Below the pieces are notes generated by a model, which saw nothing but the letters and a program-made list of their open reading frames with translations, searched no databases and was not told the DNA's origin. A program made the translations under genes and the position numbers. A DNA stretch of 64,000 bases, from positions 1,526,501 through 1,590,500 of the forward strand of contig NZ_PREV01000026.1 of the NCBI RefSeq assembly GCF_002959965.1, in the 5' to 3' direction. Of the stretch, positions 1 through 8,909 are shown piece by piece (within the stretch, counting starts at the first letter, position 1; each line of letters begins with the position of its first letter). This DNA comes from Microbulbifer pacificus. Its GTDB lineage: Bacteria; Pseudomonadota; Gammaproteobacteria; Pseudomonadales; Cellvibrionaceae.

Positions 1-267
1 CAGTGGCTGGATGAGATCATTTCTTCCCACGATCTGGGGCATGCAAAGGAAAGCGTGCTGTTCTGGCACTCACTGCAGGAACGCCAGCCGTTTGATCCGG
101 AGCGCACGCTGTTTGTAGATGACAATCTGCATGTGCTGGGCGCGGCGCGGGATTACGGCATTGCAAACCTTCTGTGTATTCGCCAGCCGGATAGCAAGCA
201 CCCAGCTCGAGAGATTTCCGAGTTTCCGGCGATTCACGATTTTGATGAGATTTTGCAAGCCCGCTAG
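1..267 (+). CDS. yrfG: GMP/IMP nucleotidase YrfG, C-terminal part (5' end outside window)
   Basis: The frame is open from base 1 and stops at 265-267, so only about 88 C-terminal residues are visible. They carry the late HAD-superfamily motif (LFVDDN followed by VLGAARDYGI), in which the two Asp coordinate Mg2+. The ending resembles the YrfG group, HAD phosphatases that hydrolyse GMP and IMP. In many gammaproteobacteria yrfG is directly followed by hslR, as here (390), which supports the name. The catalytic nucleophile Asp and the cap domain lie off the left edge, so substrate assignment rests on similarity and synteny. Confidence 0.8.
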   Translation, partial: QWLDEIISSHDLGHAKESVLFWHSLQERQPFDPERTLFVDDNLHVLGAARDYGIANLLCIRQPDSKHPAREISEFPAIHDFDEILQAR

Positions 268-389
268 TTCTCATAGGTGACTCCGGTTTTACCCAAAGTG
301 GCAGCCGGGCGCCGGGCCTTCGCTTCACGAATTTAGCTCCGTAGTTACGCGTTTTTGCGTGGCAATTTTTTTGGTTTGAAACTTAATTG

Positions 390-770
390 ATGGATAAAGT
401 TCGTATTGATAAGTGGCTCTGGGCCGCGCGATTTTTCAAAACCCGCAGTCTTGCGAAACAGGCGATTGAGGGCGGAAAAATTCATGCTGATGGTCAGCGC
501 ATAAAAGCCAGCAAGGAAATTTCTCTCGGAATTACCCTCACCATTCGCCAAGGCTTTGACGAAAAAGTTGTGGAAGTCATTGCACTGTCCGATCAGCGCC
601 GCGGTGCCGATATTGCACAGACGCTGTATCGGGAAACAGAAGAAAGTATTGCGAAGCGCGAGCAATTTGCAGCCGATCGCAAGGCAAACAACGCAATGAT
701 CCAGAGCGAACGCCCCAACAAAAAGCAACGCAGACAGATCCACAAATTCATCCGCGAATCACAGGACTAG
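390..770 (+). CDS. hslR: Ribosome-associated heat shock protein Hsp15
   Basis: 126 residues. An S4 RNA-binding domain fills roughly residues 1-65 (VRIDKWLWAARFFKTR, then QAIEGGKIHADGQ), followed by a basic, Lys/Arg-rich C-terminal tail. Hsp15 binds free 50S subunits that still carry a nascent chain and helps recycle them. Start: a TTG lies one codon upstream (387), but the ATG at 390 gives the usual MDKVRIDKWLW start of the family. It follows yrfG by 122 bp, probably in the same heat-shock-linked neighbourhood with hslO further downstream. Confidence 0.93.
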   Translation: MDKVRIDKWLWAARFFKTRSLAKQAIEGGKIHADGQRIKASKEISLGITLTIRQGFDEKVVEVIALSDQRRGADIAQTLYRETEESIAKREQFAADRKANNAMIQSERPNKKQRRQIHKFIRESQD

Positions 771-815
771 ATTGGAGCACGATGCTTACGTAGTGCAGGA
801 ATTGGATGCGAAGGG

Positions 816-952
816 CGGGTGCCGGGGGTGGGGTTTCAGGATCGTCGGCAACAGGGGCCGAAGGCGCCGCGCTGAAGCGGCCGGGCCATGTTGCCGACGA
901 AGCGTACAGGGATGTATTCACAGCGGTCCTGAAACCCCTTACCCGGTGCCCG
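816..952. repeat. Nested-hairpin dispersed repeat, copy 1
   Basis: The outer arms 816-841 and 927-952 pair imperfectly, with G-U type mismatches. They enclose an inner stem, 843-853 with 889-899 (CGTCGGCAACA/TGTTGCCGACG), and an asymmetric core at 900-927 containing ACAGGGATGTATTCACAGCG. The inner loop (854-888) is GC-rich and shares a GGGGCCGAAGGCGCCGCG module with the copy near 58.1 kb. It lies in the hslR-protease gap. No protein-coding signal is evident, and frames through the core are spurious. Confidence 0.8.
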
Positions 953-1062
953 ACCGCCTCTGTGCCCCAAAACAGAGCGCAAACAACCCCAGCGGCCTGA
1001 AAATGCACAGATGAGCCAAAGTGCTAAACTCCCGAAAACCAACGAATAACCAAGAAGCCGCA

Positions 1063-2598
1063 ATGAAACACCTGCTGAAACCCTGCCTGTTAAAACTGGG
1101 CCTGCTGATCCTCTGCTTTACCCAGCTCGCCCACGCCGACAGCCGTGAGCACGAACAACTCAAGCGCTCGATCATCAAGATCTACACCACCGCCGCCGCC
1201 CCCGACTACTTCAACCCCTGGGCCCTGCTCAACGCCCAGCAACTGTCCGGCTCCGGCGCTGTCATCAAAGGCAAGCAGATACTCACCAATGCCCACGTCA
1301 TCGCCAATGGCAGCTTCATCCAGGTGCAGCGCCACGGCGATGCGCAGAAATTCCGCGCGCGGGTCAAATTCGTCTCCCACGACGCCGACCTCGCCCTGCT
1401 CAGCGTTGACGACGAATCCTTCTTCGACGACACCCGTCCCCTCGCCTTTGGCGACCTGCCCGAACTGCAGGAAGAAGTCACCGTCTACGGCTACCCGATC
1501 GGCGGCAAATCCCTGTCCATCACCCGCGGCGTGCTGTCGCGGGTTGAGCACCAGTACTATGCCCACGCCGAAAGCTACCTCATGGCCGGTCAGATCGACG
1601 CCGCCATCAACCCCGGCAACAGCGGCGGCCCGGTGATATCCAACGGCAAGATCGTCGGTGTTGCCATGCAGACCAACAACAGCAACGGCGCCGAGAACCT
1701 CGGGTACTTCGTGCCGCCGAGCGTCATCGAACACGTGCTGGAAGACGCCGAAGACGGCGTGCACCAGGGCTTCCCGGAACTGGGTGCGGTCACCCAGAGC
1801 CTCGAGAGCCCGTCGATGAAGGCCGCCGCCGGCCTCGCGGAAGACCAGGAAGGCGCACTGGTGGTGCGCGTGTTTGAAGATGCGCCGGCCGCACACGTTC
1901 TGCAGGCGGGCGATGTGCTGCTGCAGGTAGACGGCTTTGACATTGCCGCGGACCGTACCATCGAGTGGCGCGAGCACCAGCGCACCAACTATCACTACGC
2001 AGTGGACCACTATCACGTGGGCGATCAGCTGCCGGTGCGCTTCTCCCGTGACGGTGAGATCCACAATGCCAAAATCACCCTGGCCGCGACCCCACCCTCG
2101 CGCTCGCTGGTACAGGGAGAGAAGTTCGACCAGCGCCCCCGCTACTACATATACGGCGGCGTGGTGTTCGTGCCGCTGAACATGAACCTGATCAAGCGCT
2201 GGGGCAACAACTGGCACTCCAAAGCGCCCATCGAATACCTCTACGCCCGCAACCAGTGGTCGAGCCCTGAGCAGCAGGAGCTGGTAGTGGCCCTGAAAGT
2301 ACTGCCGGCACCGGTGAATCTGGGTTACCACGACTGGAAAAACTGGATCATCGAATCCGTGAACGGCGAGGCAATTCACGATTTCCAACAGTTCGCGCAG
2401 CTGATGGAATCCACCGAGGGGGAATTCGTGGAACTGAAGGACAGCTCCGGCTACCGCATGGTGCTGGACACCGCCGCCGCACAGGAAGAACAGCCGCTCA
2501 TCCTGCAGACCTACCAGATCCCCGAGCGCCACTCCCAGGGGCTGTTCGGCACACTGGCGGAGCGAGAGGCCGCGGAAACCCTCGGCCAGGTACAGTAA
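1063..2598 (+). CDS. Secreted Deg/HtrA-like S1C serine protease with PDZ domain
   Basis: 511 residues from ATG 1063. An upstream in-frame GTG at 1021 would place 14 polar residues before the signal peptide and is less likely. The signal peptide ends at about AHA-25/D26, so the protein is periplasmic or exported. The trypsin-like fold carries the triad His78 (ILTNAHVI), Asp109 (HDADLALL) and Ser187 (GNSGGP). A PDZ domain follows (about residues 240-330), and then an extended C-terminal region that is more like the Deg proteases of plants and marine bacteria than DegP or DegS. Its role is probably protein quality control or processing in the envelope. The following DUF4124 gene lies 28 bp downstream. 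Confidence 0.88.
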   Translation: MKHLLKPCLLKLGLLILCFTQLAHADSREHEQLKRSIIKIYTTAAAPDYFNPWALLNAQQLSGSGAVIKGKQILTNAHVIANGSFIQVQRHGDAQKFRARVKFVSHDADLALLSVDDESFFDDTRPLAFGDLPELQEEVTVYGYPIGGKSLSITRGVLSRVEHQYYAHAESYLMAGQIDAAINPGNSGGPVISNGKIVGVAMQTNNSNGAENLGYFVPPSVIEHVLEDAEDGVHQGFPELGAVTQSLESPSMKAAAGLAEDQEGALVVRVFEDAPAAHVLQAGDVLLQVDGFDIAADRTIEWREHQRTNYHYAVDHYHVGDQLPVRFSRDGEIHNAKITLAATPPSRSLVQGEKFDQRPRYYIYGGVVFVPLNMNLIKRWGNNWHSKAPIEYLYARNQWSSPEQQELVVALKVLPAPVNLGYHDWKNWIIESVNGEAIHDFQQFAQLMESTEGEFVELKDSSGYRMVLDTAAAQEEQPLILQTYQIPERHSQGLFGTLAEREAAETLGQVQ

Positions 2599-2626
2599 CC
2601 GACAGGATCGTCCAGGGAGGGAAATC

Positions 2627-3061
2627 ATGCACCGTGCATTGCTGTTACTCGCCGGCGCGGCGCTGGCCATCAGTGCCGACGCGCAGGAGCTGTATCGCTG
2701 GGTGGATGCCGACGGCAAGGTCCACTTCGGCGACCGCCCGCCGGCAGAGGCGAACGCCGAGTCGCTGGACGGCCGTCTGAAACCCGTCAACGGCGCCGAC
2801 CCAACGCTGCGCCAGGATTTTCCGGACACCGCTCGGGCGCAGGACATTGAGCGCGAGTACGCTGCGCGCAAAGAGTCTCAGCAGTCGCGCAACCTGCGAC
2901 AGCAGCAGATCGCCTGCCATGAAGCGCGCCGGCAACTACAGATACTGCAGGGGCGTGTGTATTTCGTGAACGAGGACGGCAAAGAGTCCACCATCAGCGA
3001 GCGCCAGCGGCAGCAGGAAGCGCAGAAACTCGAGGCCCGGATTCGCCAGTACTGCGGCTGA
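2627..3061 (+). CDS. DUF4124 domain-containing secreted protein
   Basis: 144 residues. A signal peptide (MHRALLLLAGAALAISADA) is followed at once by the DUF4124 signature (ELYRWVDADGKVHFGDRPP, residues about 21-40). The C-terminal half is Gln/Arg/Glu-rich and probably helical or coiled, with one Cys pair. DUF4124 proteins are common envelope proteins of gammaproteobacteria, and the function of the domain is not established. The gene follows the protease after 28 bp with a good GGGAGG-like ribosome site, so they are probably co-transcribed. A second DUF4124 protein is encoded at 13154-13840. Confidence 0.85.
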   Translation: MHRALLLLAGAALAISADAQELYRWVDADGKVHFGDRPPAEANAESLDGRLKPVNGADPTLRQDFPDTARAQDIEREYAARKESQQSRNLRQQQIACHEARRQLQILQGRVYFVNEDGKESTISERQRQQEAQKLEARIRQYCG

Positions 3062-3307
3062 CCCGTTTCCCACGTACGGTATCGGTAAGGCATCGTCACT
3101 ATCATTCAACACCATCGTATCTGGGCGCGGCAGGCCCCGGCAGCCTTTAGGGCTTGCACACCCATCGCGAGGGAAAGCCCGGCTCGAGCTATTTAACGAG
3201 GTTTGGCGCATAAATTAGTCGAATCCGGCTTTTCCGCAGCAGAGCTGGCCTAAGTCCGAGAGGCTGCTAGAATCGCCACCCCCGGATTTTCAGCGAGGCA
3301 CTCAGTC

Positions 3308-4186
3308 ATGTCGGACCAGTTGGAACGCTTTATCTTCTCCAGGCACGATGTGCGTGGCCAACTGGTCACGCTCTCCAAGGCCTACCGCGATGTACTGGAA
3401 CACAACCAACTGCCGATACCGGTGCAGCGCCTGCTGGGCGAGTTTCTCGCCGCCGCCTGCCTGCTCTCCACCACACTCAAGTTCGACGGCATCCTGATGC
3501 TGCAGGCCCGCGGTGAGGGCGACGTGCCCCTGCTGGTGGCCGAGTGCACCCACCACAGTGACGTGCGCGGCCTGGCGCGGGTAGCGGAAGGCGTGGAGAT
3601 CAAAGAGGGAGCGACCCTGCGGGAACTGGTGGGCAACCGCGGTGCCCTGGTCATTACCGTGGATCCGCAGGAGGGCGAGCGCTACCAGGGCATAGTGCCG
3701 CTGGAAAAAGACACCCTGGCGGAGTGCCTGGAGGATTACTTCACCCAGTCGGAACAGCTGAAGACCCGCTTCTGGATCGAGTCCAGCGCGGATACGGTGG
3801 GGGGCATCATGCTGCAGGTACTGCCGGGCAACAACGCCGCGAGTGCAGAGGAAAACGCGGATGCGTGGGAAACCGGAGTGCATCTGGCGGCGACGGTAAC
3901 CGCGGAGGAGCTGCACAGCCTGCCCCACGATCAGTTGCTGGTGCGTCTGTTTCACGAGCTGGCGCCGGCGAGTCTCGGCACCGCGAATATCCGCTTCAAG
4001 TGCAGCTGTTCGGCGGAGCGCAGTGCACGGGCTCTGATCGCCATGGGGCCGGAGGACGTATACACGCTGCTGGAAGAGCAGGGTGGGGAAATCACCGCGG
4101 ACTGCCAGTTCTGCAACCGCACCTACCGTTTCGATCGCGACAAGATCGAAGCGCTGTTCAACGCTCCGCCGCACACCCTCCACTGA
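3308..4186 (+). CDS. hslO: Redox-regulated molecular chaperone Hsp33
   Basis: 292 residues, the normal length for the family. The four zinc-binding cysteines are all present: Cys232 and Cys234 (KCSCSAER), and Cys266 and Cys269 (CQFCNRTYRF). Hsp33 is a cytosolic holdase that becomes active when oxidants release the zinc, form the disulfides and unfold the linker. It then binds unfolding proteins during oxidative heat stress. An intrinsic terminator follows directly (4202-4224). Presence of hslR, hslO and hslVU within the window reflects several stress chaperones, but only hslR and hslO are near each other. Confidence 0.96.
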   Translation: MSDQLERFIFSRHDVRGQLVTLSKAYRDVLEHNQLPIPVQRLLGEFLAAACLLSTTLKFDGILMLQARGEGDVPLLVAECTHHSDVRGLARVAEGVEIKEGATLRELVGNRGALVITVDPQEGERYQGIVPLEKDTLAECLEDYFTQSEQLKTRFWIESSADTVGGIMLQVLPGNNAASAEENADAWETGVHLAATVTAEELHSLPHDQLLVRLFHELAPASLGTANIRFKCSCSAERSARALIAMGPEDVYTLLEEQGGEITADCQFCNRTYRFDRDKIEALFNAPPHTLH

Positions 4187-4201
4187 CGATCACCGATCGA
4201 G

Positions 4202-4224
4202 ACGCGCCTCCGGGCGCGTTTTTT
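4202..4224 (+). terminator. Intrinsic terminator of hslO
   Basis: ACGCGCC - TCCG - GGCGCGT followed by a run of six T. The stem is G+C rich with a four-base loop. Confidence 0.9.
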
Positions 4225-4226
4225 AT

Positions 4227-4529
4227 ACCCGCCTGTCCGCCGCGGTGGTACCCCTTGTGCAGGCGCCCCGGTCAGACGCCTTGTGTAGTCAAAACTACAG
4301 AACCACCAATATTCCCCAAAACTATGAAGTAAAAAAACTACATCATAATTTTGAATGTTTTTTTGCAAAAAACTTCTCGAAAATTTGCCTGACAACGCTG
4401 TCTTAGATCAAATTTTGTGCATTTTTTCTGTGATCGGAAATTGAAGTTTGCCATAATGCGCGCGCCAGCAGGGTCCGGTCGCGGATTTGCGCGGCTCCCC
4501 CTACTATTTATTTCATTGATACAAATTGC
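4227..4529 (+). promoter_or_regulatory. AT-rich pckA upstream region with inverted repeat
   Basis: This stretch between the hslO terminator and pckA is markedly more A+T-rich than its surroundings. It holds a perfect 16-bp inverted repeat, TGTAGTCAAAACTACA (4284-4299), and a degenerate second copy, TGAAGT-N6-ACTACA (4325-4342). A CATAAT at 4452-4457 could be a -10 box, without a convincing -35. The repeat half-sites resemble those reported for HexR, a regulator of central carbon genes, but the spacer is one base longer than the HexR consensus I recall. The regulator identity is therefore a guess. Confidence 0.5.
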
Positions 4530-6092
4530 ATGGGTAATAAGCGAATGGCACAGCAAGTCGAAACGGTGCAGGTATTTTCCAACCTTTCCGCCGCACAACT
4601 GGTGGAGCAGGCACTGCAGCGTGGCGAGGGCCACCTCACGCACACAGGTGCACTGTTAGCCGTTACCGGTGCACGCACCGGCCGCTCACCGGCGGACCGT
4701 TTCGTGGTGGAAGAGCCATCCACCGCCGACAGCATCGACTGGGGCAGCGTCAACCGCCCATTCCCGGCGGACAAGTTCGACGCGCTGTGGAACCGCGTGG
4801 AAGATTACATCGCCAGCCATGACAGCTTTGTGCAGCAGCTGCATGTGGGTCAGGACGAAGACCATTACATCCCGGTGAAAGTGACCACTCAGACCGCGTG
4901 GCACAATCTGTTCGGTCGCAACATGTTTATCCGCGCCGAGCAATACAACCCGAAAGGCAAGGAAGAATGGCGCATCCTGCACGCGGCGAACTTCGAGTGT
5001 GACCCATCCCGCGACGGTACCAACTCCGAGGGCTGCGTGATCATCAATTTCGCGAGCCGCAAGGTATTGCTGGCCGGAATGCGCTACGCCGGCGAAATGA
5101 AGAAGGCCATGTTCTCCGTGCAGAACTTCCTGCTGCCGGAAAAAGACGTAATGCCGATGCACTGCGCCGCCAATGTGGGTAAAGACGGCGATGTGTGCCT
5201 GTTCTTCGGCCTCTCCGGCACCGGCAAGACCACGCTGTCCGCCGATCCGGAGCGCTACCTGATCGGCGACGACGAGCACGGCTGGGCCAAAGGCGGTGTA
5301 TTCAATATGGAAGGCGGCTGCTACGCCAAGACCATCAACCTGAGCCAGAAAAACGAGCCAGTGATCTGGGACGCGATCCGTTTCGGATCCATCGTCGAGA
5401 ACGTGGTGACGGACGAAAACGGTGTACCCGACTACGACGACACCAGCCTGACCGAGAATGGCCGCTGCTCCTACCCGCTGGAACACGTGGAAATGCGCCA
5501 GCTGGAGAACCGCGCCGGCGAGCCGAAAAATGTAATCTTCCTGACCTGCGACGTGACCGGCGTACTGCCACCGGTAGCGATCCTGTCCAAGGAAGCGGCC
5601 GCCTACCACTTCCTGTCCGGCTACACGGCGCGCGTGGGCTCTACCGAGCTGGGCGCGGAAGCGGGTATCAACCCCACCTTCTCCACCTGCTTCGGGGCTC
5701 CGTTCATGCCGCGCGCGCCGCGCGAATACGCGGATCTGCTGATGAAACGCATCGAGGGCTTCGGCTCCAAGGTCTACCTGGTGAATACCGGCTGGACCGG
5801 TGGCTCCGGTGACAAGGGCAAGCGCTTCCCGATCCCCGTGACCCGCGCGGTGGTTGCAGCGATCCAGAACGGCGCGCTCGACAGTGTCGGTACCGAGCAC
5901 CTGGACATCATGAACCTGGAGATCCCGCTGGAAGTGCCGGGCGTGGACAAGTCCTACCTCAACCCGCGCAACGCCTGGGCCGATACCGCGGCCTATGACG
6001 CGGCGGCGAAGAAGCTGGCAGCGCTGTTTGCCGACAACATCGGCAAGTTCGCGGTCAGCGACGAGATCCATGCGGCCGGCCCCAAAGGCTGA
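4530..6092 (+). CDS. pckA: Phosphoenolpyruvate carboxykinase (ATP)
   Basis: 520 residues. It catalyses ATP-dependent decarboxylation of oxaloacetate to phosphoenolpyruvate, the first committed step of gluconeogenesis. Visible motifs are the kinase-1a P-loop [13 protein letters not shown] (about 227-239), the PEPCK-specific region [20 protein letters not shown], the kinase-2 metal site (IGDDEHGW) and the adenine-binding end region (TGWTGGSG). The start is ambiguous: ATG 4530 gives MGNKRM and an in-frame ATG at 4545 gives MAQQVE. Neither has a strong ribosome site. It is monocistronic, with its own terminator at 6113-6137. Two malic enzymes elsewhere in the window act at the same C4-C3 node. 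Confidence 0.97.
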   Translation: MGNKRMAQQVETVQVFSNLSAAQLVEQALQRGEGHLTHTGALLAVTGARTGRSPADRFVVEEPSTADSIDWGSVNRPFPADKFDALWNRVEDYIASHDSFVQQLHVGQDEDHYIPVKVTTQTAWHNLFGRNMFIRAEQYNPKGKEEWRILHAANFECDPSRDGTNSEGCVIINFASRKVLLAGMRYAGEMKKAMFSVQNFLLPEKDVMPMHCAANVGKDGDVCLFFGLSGTGKTTLSADPERYLIGDDEHGWAKGGVFNMEGGCYAKTINLSQKNEPVIWDAIRFGSIVENVVTDENGVPDYDDTSLTENGRCSYPLEHVEMRQLENRAGEPKNVIFLTCDVTGVLPPVAILSKEAAAYHFLSGYTARVGSTELGAEAGINPTFSTCFGAPFMPRAPREYADLLMKRIEGFGSKVYLVNTGWTGGSGDKGKRFPIPVTRAVVAAIQNGALDSVGTEHLDIMNLEIPLEVPGVDKSYLNPRNAWADTAAYDAAAKKLAALFADNIGKFAVSDEIHAAGPKG

Positions 6093-6112
6093 CGGCAACC
6101 CGATCCGGCGAT

Positions 6113-6137
6113 AAGGCGGTCTCTGACCGCCTTTTTT
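6113..6137 (+). terminator. Intrinsic terminator of pckA
   Basis: AAGGCGGT - CTCTG - ACCGCCTT followed by a T-run. The eight-base-pair stem lies 20 bp after the pckA stop codon. Confidence 0.9.
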
Positions 6138-6234
6138 GTGCCCGACGCTCCCGCACCGGAAAGCTATAGTTTTTTGGAGGACCGGTATTCAGCGGGTTTT
6201 CCGCGCACAACATCAGGGCAAACAGGCAGCGGGC

Positions 6235-6915
6235 ATGCCGTCGGGCAATCCACTTTCCATATTCAAACGTCGCTATGACCATCTCCCCGCCAATCAGCAA
6301 ACCAATTGGTGGGTAATCGCCGGCGTGGCCGCACTGCTGCTGTTGCTGCTGCTGGGCCTGTGGGTCTACCTTCTGTACCAGGCGCGGGAAAAGCCCTATA
6401 TCGAACTCAAGGGCTACCGTGTCGCAACGCCGGCGAGTTTCAGCGCGTTCCTGAGCAGCGGCGCCAACCGCCGCGAGTTTGAGCAGTTCGAACGCTTTCT
6501 CGAGAGCGCTGGCGTCGCCGATGCCACCGAGCCCGCCAACCTTCTGCGCCAGGGCTCTGACTGGCTGGATATCAACGAACCGCCTTTCGCCATTCCACCG
6601 CGCAAATACTGGCCCAACATGGTGGCCACCCTGAAGCTGATCCGCGATGAACTGGTGCCCAGCATCGGTCCCGTGGATATCGTTTCCGCGTTCCGCACGG
6701 AAACCTACAACCGCAAGGCGGGCGGCTCAGAAACGAGTAAACACCAGAGCTTCTGCGGCGTGGACCTGGTACCGCGCGCCAATATCAGCCGCAGAGAACT
6801 GATCGAAGAACTGCGCAGCCTGCACGCGCGCCTCGGCCCCGACAGCAAGATGGGGCTCGGCATCTACAGCGGCGTGCGCTTCCACGTAGACACTTGCGGT
6901 TTTCGCCGCTGGTAG
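6235..6915 (+). CDS. Membrane-anchored M15-type peptidase paralogue 1
   Basis: 226 residues from ATG 6235. The frame is open further upstream, but that part overlaps the pckA terminator. A short basic N-terminus is followed by one transmembrane segment (about 25-48) and then a periplasmic domain. The C-terminal domain resembles the M15A/DUF882 D,D- or L,D-carboxypeptidase-like zinc peptidases: His170-x6-Asp177 (KHQSFCGVD) and His217 in HVDTCGFRRW give the expected zinc triad. The likely role is trimming of peptidoglycan peptides, anchored in the inner membrane. A second copy with the same architecture follows after 16 bp, so the pair is a tandem duplication. Activity is inferred. Confidence 0.75.
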   Translation: MPSGNPLSIFKRRYDHLPANQQTNWWVIAGVAALLLLLLLGLWVYLLYQAREKPYIELKGYRVATPASFSAFLSSGANRREFEQFERFLESAGVADATEPANLLRQGSDWLDINEPPFAIPPRKYWPNMVATLKLIRDELVPSIGPVDIVSAFRTETYNRKAGGSETSKHQSFCGVDLVPRANISRRELIEELRSLHARLGPDSKMGLGIYSGVRFHVDTCGFRRW

Positions 6916-6931
6916 TTGGGTCATTGTCAGC

Positions 6932-7669
6932 ATGGATATCAAAGAAAGCCCGGATCACGAGTTTGTCGACATTCACATCGAGCGCCGGCGGGTGATATGG
7001 ATCACCGCGCTGGTGCTCGCCTGTACCATCGCACTTGTTGTGCTTACCGTGGAAAAAGTGCGCGAGCTCGCGGAGCGAGCGGTGAGCCCGGTGAAATATA
7101 TACCGGTACCGGAACCCGAAAGAATTCCCATCGATCCGGACGCGCCGAAGGTGTTCAAGATCAAGGGCTATTTTGCGGCTTCGGTCGGCGCGTTTGAGCA
7201 ATTTCTCAACGAGGGCAACAATCGGGAAGAGTTTGACGAATTGAAATTCTTCCTTGTCTCCAAGGGCGTCGGCGATGTCGTGCCGGTTTATGCCCTGCTG
7301 CGTCAGGGCAGTGACTGGCAGGAGGTTGGTGAGCCGGCGTTCGCCATCCCGCCAAAGCGCGACTGGAAGACCATCGTGAATACGCTGAAGGTCATCAAAA
7401 ACTTTGTGGTACCGGAAATCGGCCCGGTGGTGGTGCTCTCCGGCTGGCGAACCCCCAAATACAACGCAAAAGCCGGCGGCGCGCGCTCAAGCAAGCATTT
7501 GCATTTCTGCGGCCTGGATATGATTCCGGAGGCGGATTACACCCGCCAGCAACTGCTGCCAAAGCTGCGCAAGATCCACCAGCGCCACGGTCGCAAATGG
7601 AACATGGGGCTCGGCATCTACAGCGGCATCCGTTTTCATATCGACACCTGCGGATTCCGGCGCTGGTAA
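6932..7669 (+). CDS. Membrane-anchored M15-type peptidase paralogue 2
   Basis: 245 residues. It has the same layout as the preceding gene: a cytoplasmic head, one transmembrane segment (about 24-46), a linker, then an M15-like domain with His189-x6-Asp196 (KHLHFCGLD) and His236 in HIDTCGFRRW. Both copies end in the same CGFRRW motif, and both contain an LLRQGSDW block and a GLGIYSG block. The N-terminal 80 residues have diverged strongly, while the catalytic half is conserved. The copies may therefore differ in partner or localisation rather than in chemistry. The 16-bp spacing from paralogue 1 suggests one transcript. Confidence 0.75.
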   Translation: MDIKESPDHEFVDIHIERRRVIWITALVLACTIALVVLTVEKVRELAERAVSPVKYIPVPEPERIPIDPDAPKVFKIKGYFAASVGAFEQFLNEGNNREEFDELKFFLVSKGVGDVVPVYALLRQGSDWQEVGEPAFAIPPKRDWKTIVNTLKVIKNFVVPEIGPVVVLSGWRTPKYNAKAGGARSSKHLHFCGLDMIPEADYTRQQLLPKLRKIHQRHGRKWNMGLGIYSGIRFHIDTCGFRRW

Positions 7670-7758
7670 GCACCGCACTATCTGGGTACATTAGCCGCAT
7701 CGCCTACAGGGCGTTCCAATAATGAAAGCGCGCTAAGAACAAAAACCGGGGGCAGGCA

Positions 7759-8883
7759 GTGCAGGAAAAACTGGAAAGACGTTCATTCATTTTCACCCTG
7801 CTGCTGGTCACGATCGCCTTCGTTCTGCTGTTACAACCTTTTTTTACCGCGATTTTCTGGGCTTGCGCGGTGGCACTGATATTTCATCCGTTCTACCGCT
7901 ATCTGCTGAACCGCTTCCCAAAATGGCCAAACCTGACCGCACTGCTCACGCTGTTGCTGTGCCTGATCGTGGTCGTGATCCCGGTGCTGCTGGTCGCGAG
8001 CTCGTTTATCAGCGAAGTCGCAAACCTGTACCAGAAGGTGCAGTCCGGCGAGATCAATCTCGGCGCCAAAGTGGAGCAGGTGCGCGCGGCATTCCCGGGG
8101 GTCAATGCTGCGCTTGAGCGCTTTGGCATGGATTTCGAAGGGCTCAAGCAACGCCTGCTGGGAGGGCTGATGACCGCCGGCAGCCTGATCGCAAAGAATG
8201 CGCTGGCGCTCGGGCAGAACACCCTCAACTTTTTTGTCAGCCTCGGGCTGATGATGTATCTGACGTTTTTTCTTATTCGCGACGGCAACTCCCTGGTGGC
8301 GCTGCTGATCCGCGCGCTGCCACTGGGCGATGAGCGGGAAAAACTGCTGCTGGCAAAGTTCGCTGAGGTCACTCGCGCCACCATCAAGGGCAATCTTGTG
8401 GTCGCGGTCACCCAGGGCACCCTCGGTGGATTGATCTTCTGGGTGCTGGGATTGCCCGCACCGCTGCTGTGGGGGGTGGTAATGACGGTGCTGTCGCTGC
8501 TGCCAGCGGTGGGAGCGGCAATCATCTGGTTCCCCGCCGCACTCTACCTGTATTCCACGGGCGAGTCGGTCAAGGCCACGATACTGATGCTGTACGGTGT
8601 ATTGGTAATCAGCCTGGTGGACAACATCCTGCGCCCGATACTTGTCGGCCGCGATACCAAACTGCCGGACTATATCGTGCTGTTTTCCACCGTCGGCGGC
8701 CTCATCATGTTCGGCATCAGCGGCTTTGCCATAGGCCCGCTGCTGGCAGCCCTGTTCATGGCATTCTGGGAAATCTTCATGCGCGAGTTCATCCGCCGGG
8801 ATGAGCCGCTATTGCCACCGCGGGACGAATCCCCGCTGGACGAGGTGCGCGGAGATCGCCTCGCCCCCCCACCGCACGACTAG
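7759..8883 (+). CDS. AI-2E family transporter (PerM/YdiK-like)
   Basis: 374 residues from GTG 7759, preceded by GGGGGCAGG. Hydrophobic segments cluster at the N-terminus (two to three within about 13-75) and again across residues 150-340. A soluble region lies between them, and the charged C-terminal tail is rich in Pro, Asp and Glu. The conserved family block DNILRPILVGRDTKLPDYIVLFSTVGG is visible as a pattern. Members are called AI-2 exporters from TqsA, but most, PerM-like ones included, have unknown cargo and some act as ion/proton antiporters. No neighbour points to autoinducer chemistry, so the substrate is left open. Confidence 0.85.
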   Translation: MQEKLERRSFIFTLLLVTIAFVLLLQPFFTAIFWACAVALIFHPFYRYLLNRFPKWPNLTALLTLLLCLIVVVIPVLLVASSFISEVANLYQKVQSGEINLGAKVEQVRAAFPGVNAALERFGMDFEGLKQRLLGGLMTAGSLIAKNALALGQNTLNFFVSLGLMMYLTFFLIRDGNSLVALLIRALPLGDEREKLLLAKFAEVTRATIKGNLVVAVTQGTLGGLIFWVLGLPAPLLWGVVMTVLSLLPAVGAAIIWFPAALYLYSTGESVKATILMLYGVLVISLVDNILRPILVGRDTKLPDYIVLFSTVGGLIMFGISGFAIGPLLAALFMAFWEIFMREFIRRDEPLLPPRDESPLDEVRGDRLAPPPHD

Positions 8884-8909
8884 TCCTCCATACGATAGCC
8901 GCGCGTGCG

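Noticed and set aside
806-1000. Short frames containing a YRDVFTAV-like peptide, also seen near 51.2 kb
   Set aside because: The shared peptide is only the translation of the conserved DNA core of the nested-hairpin repeats. Arms and frames are not conserved as protein.
1090-2871. 593-codon open minus-strand frame
   Set aside because: It mirrors the Deg-like protease gene, which has a signal peptide and full catalytic triad. Long antisense frames are expected in GC-rich coding DNA.
3062-3307. Possible repeat or small gene between the DUF4124 gene and hslO
   Set aside because: No good start with ribosome site, no palindrome of note and no match to the repeat cores. It is left as an ordinary upstream region.
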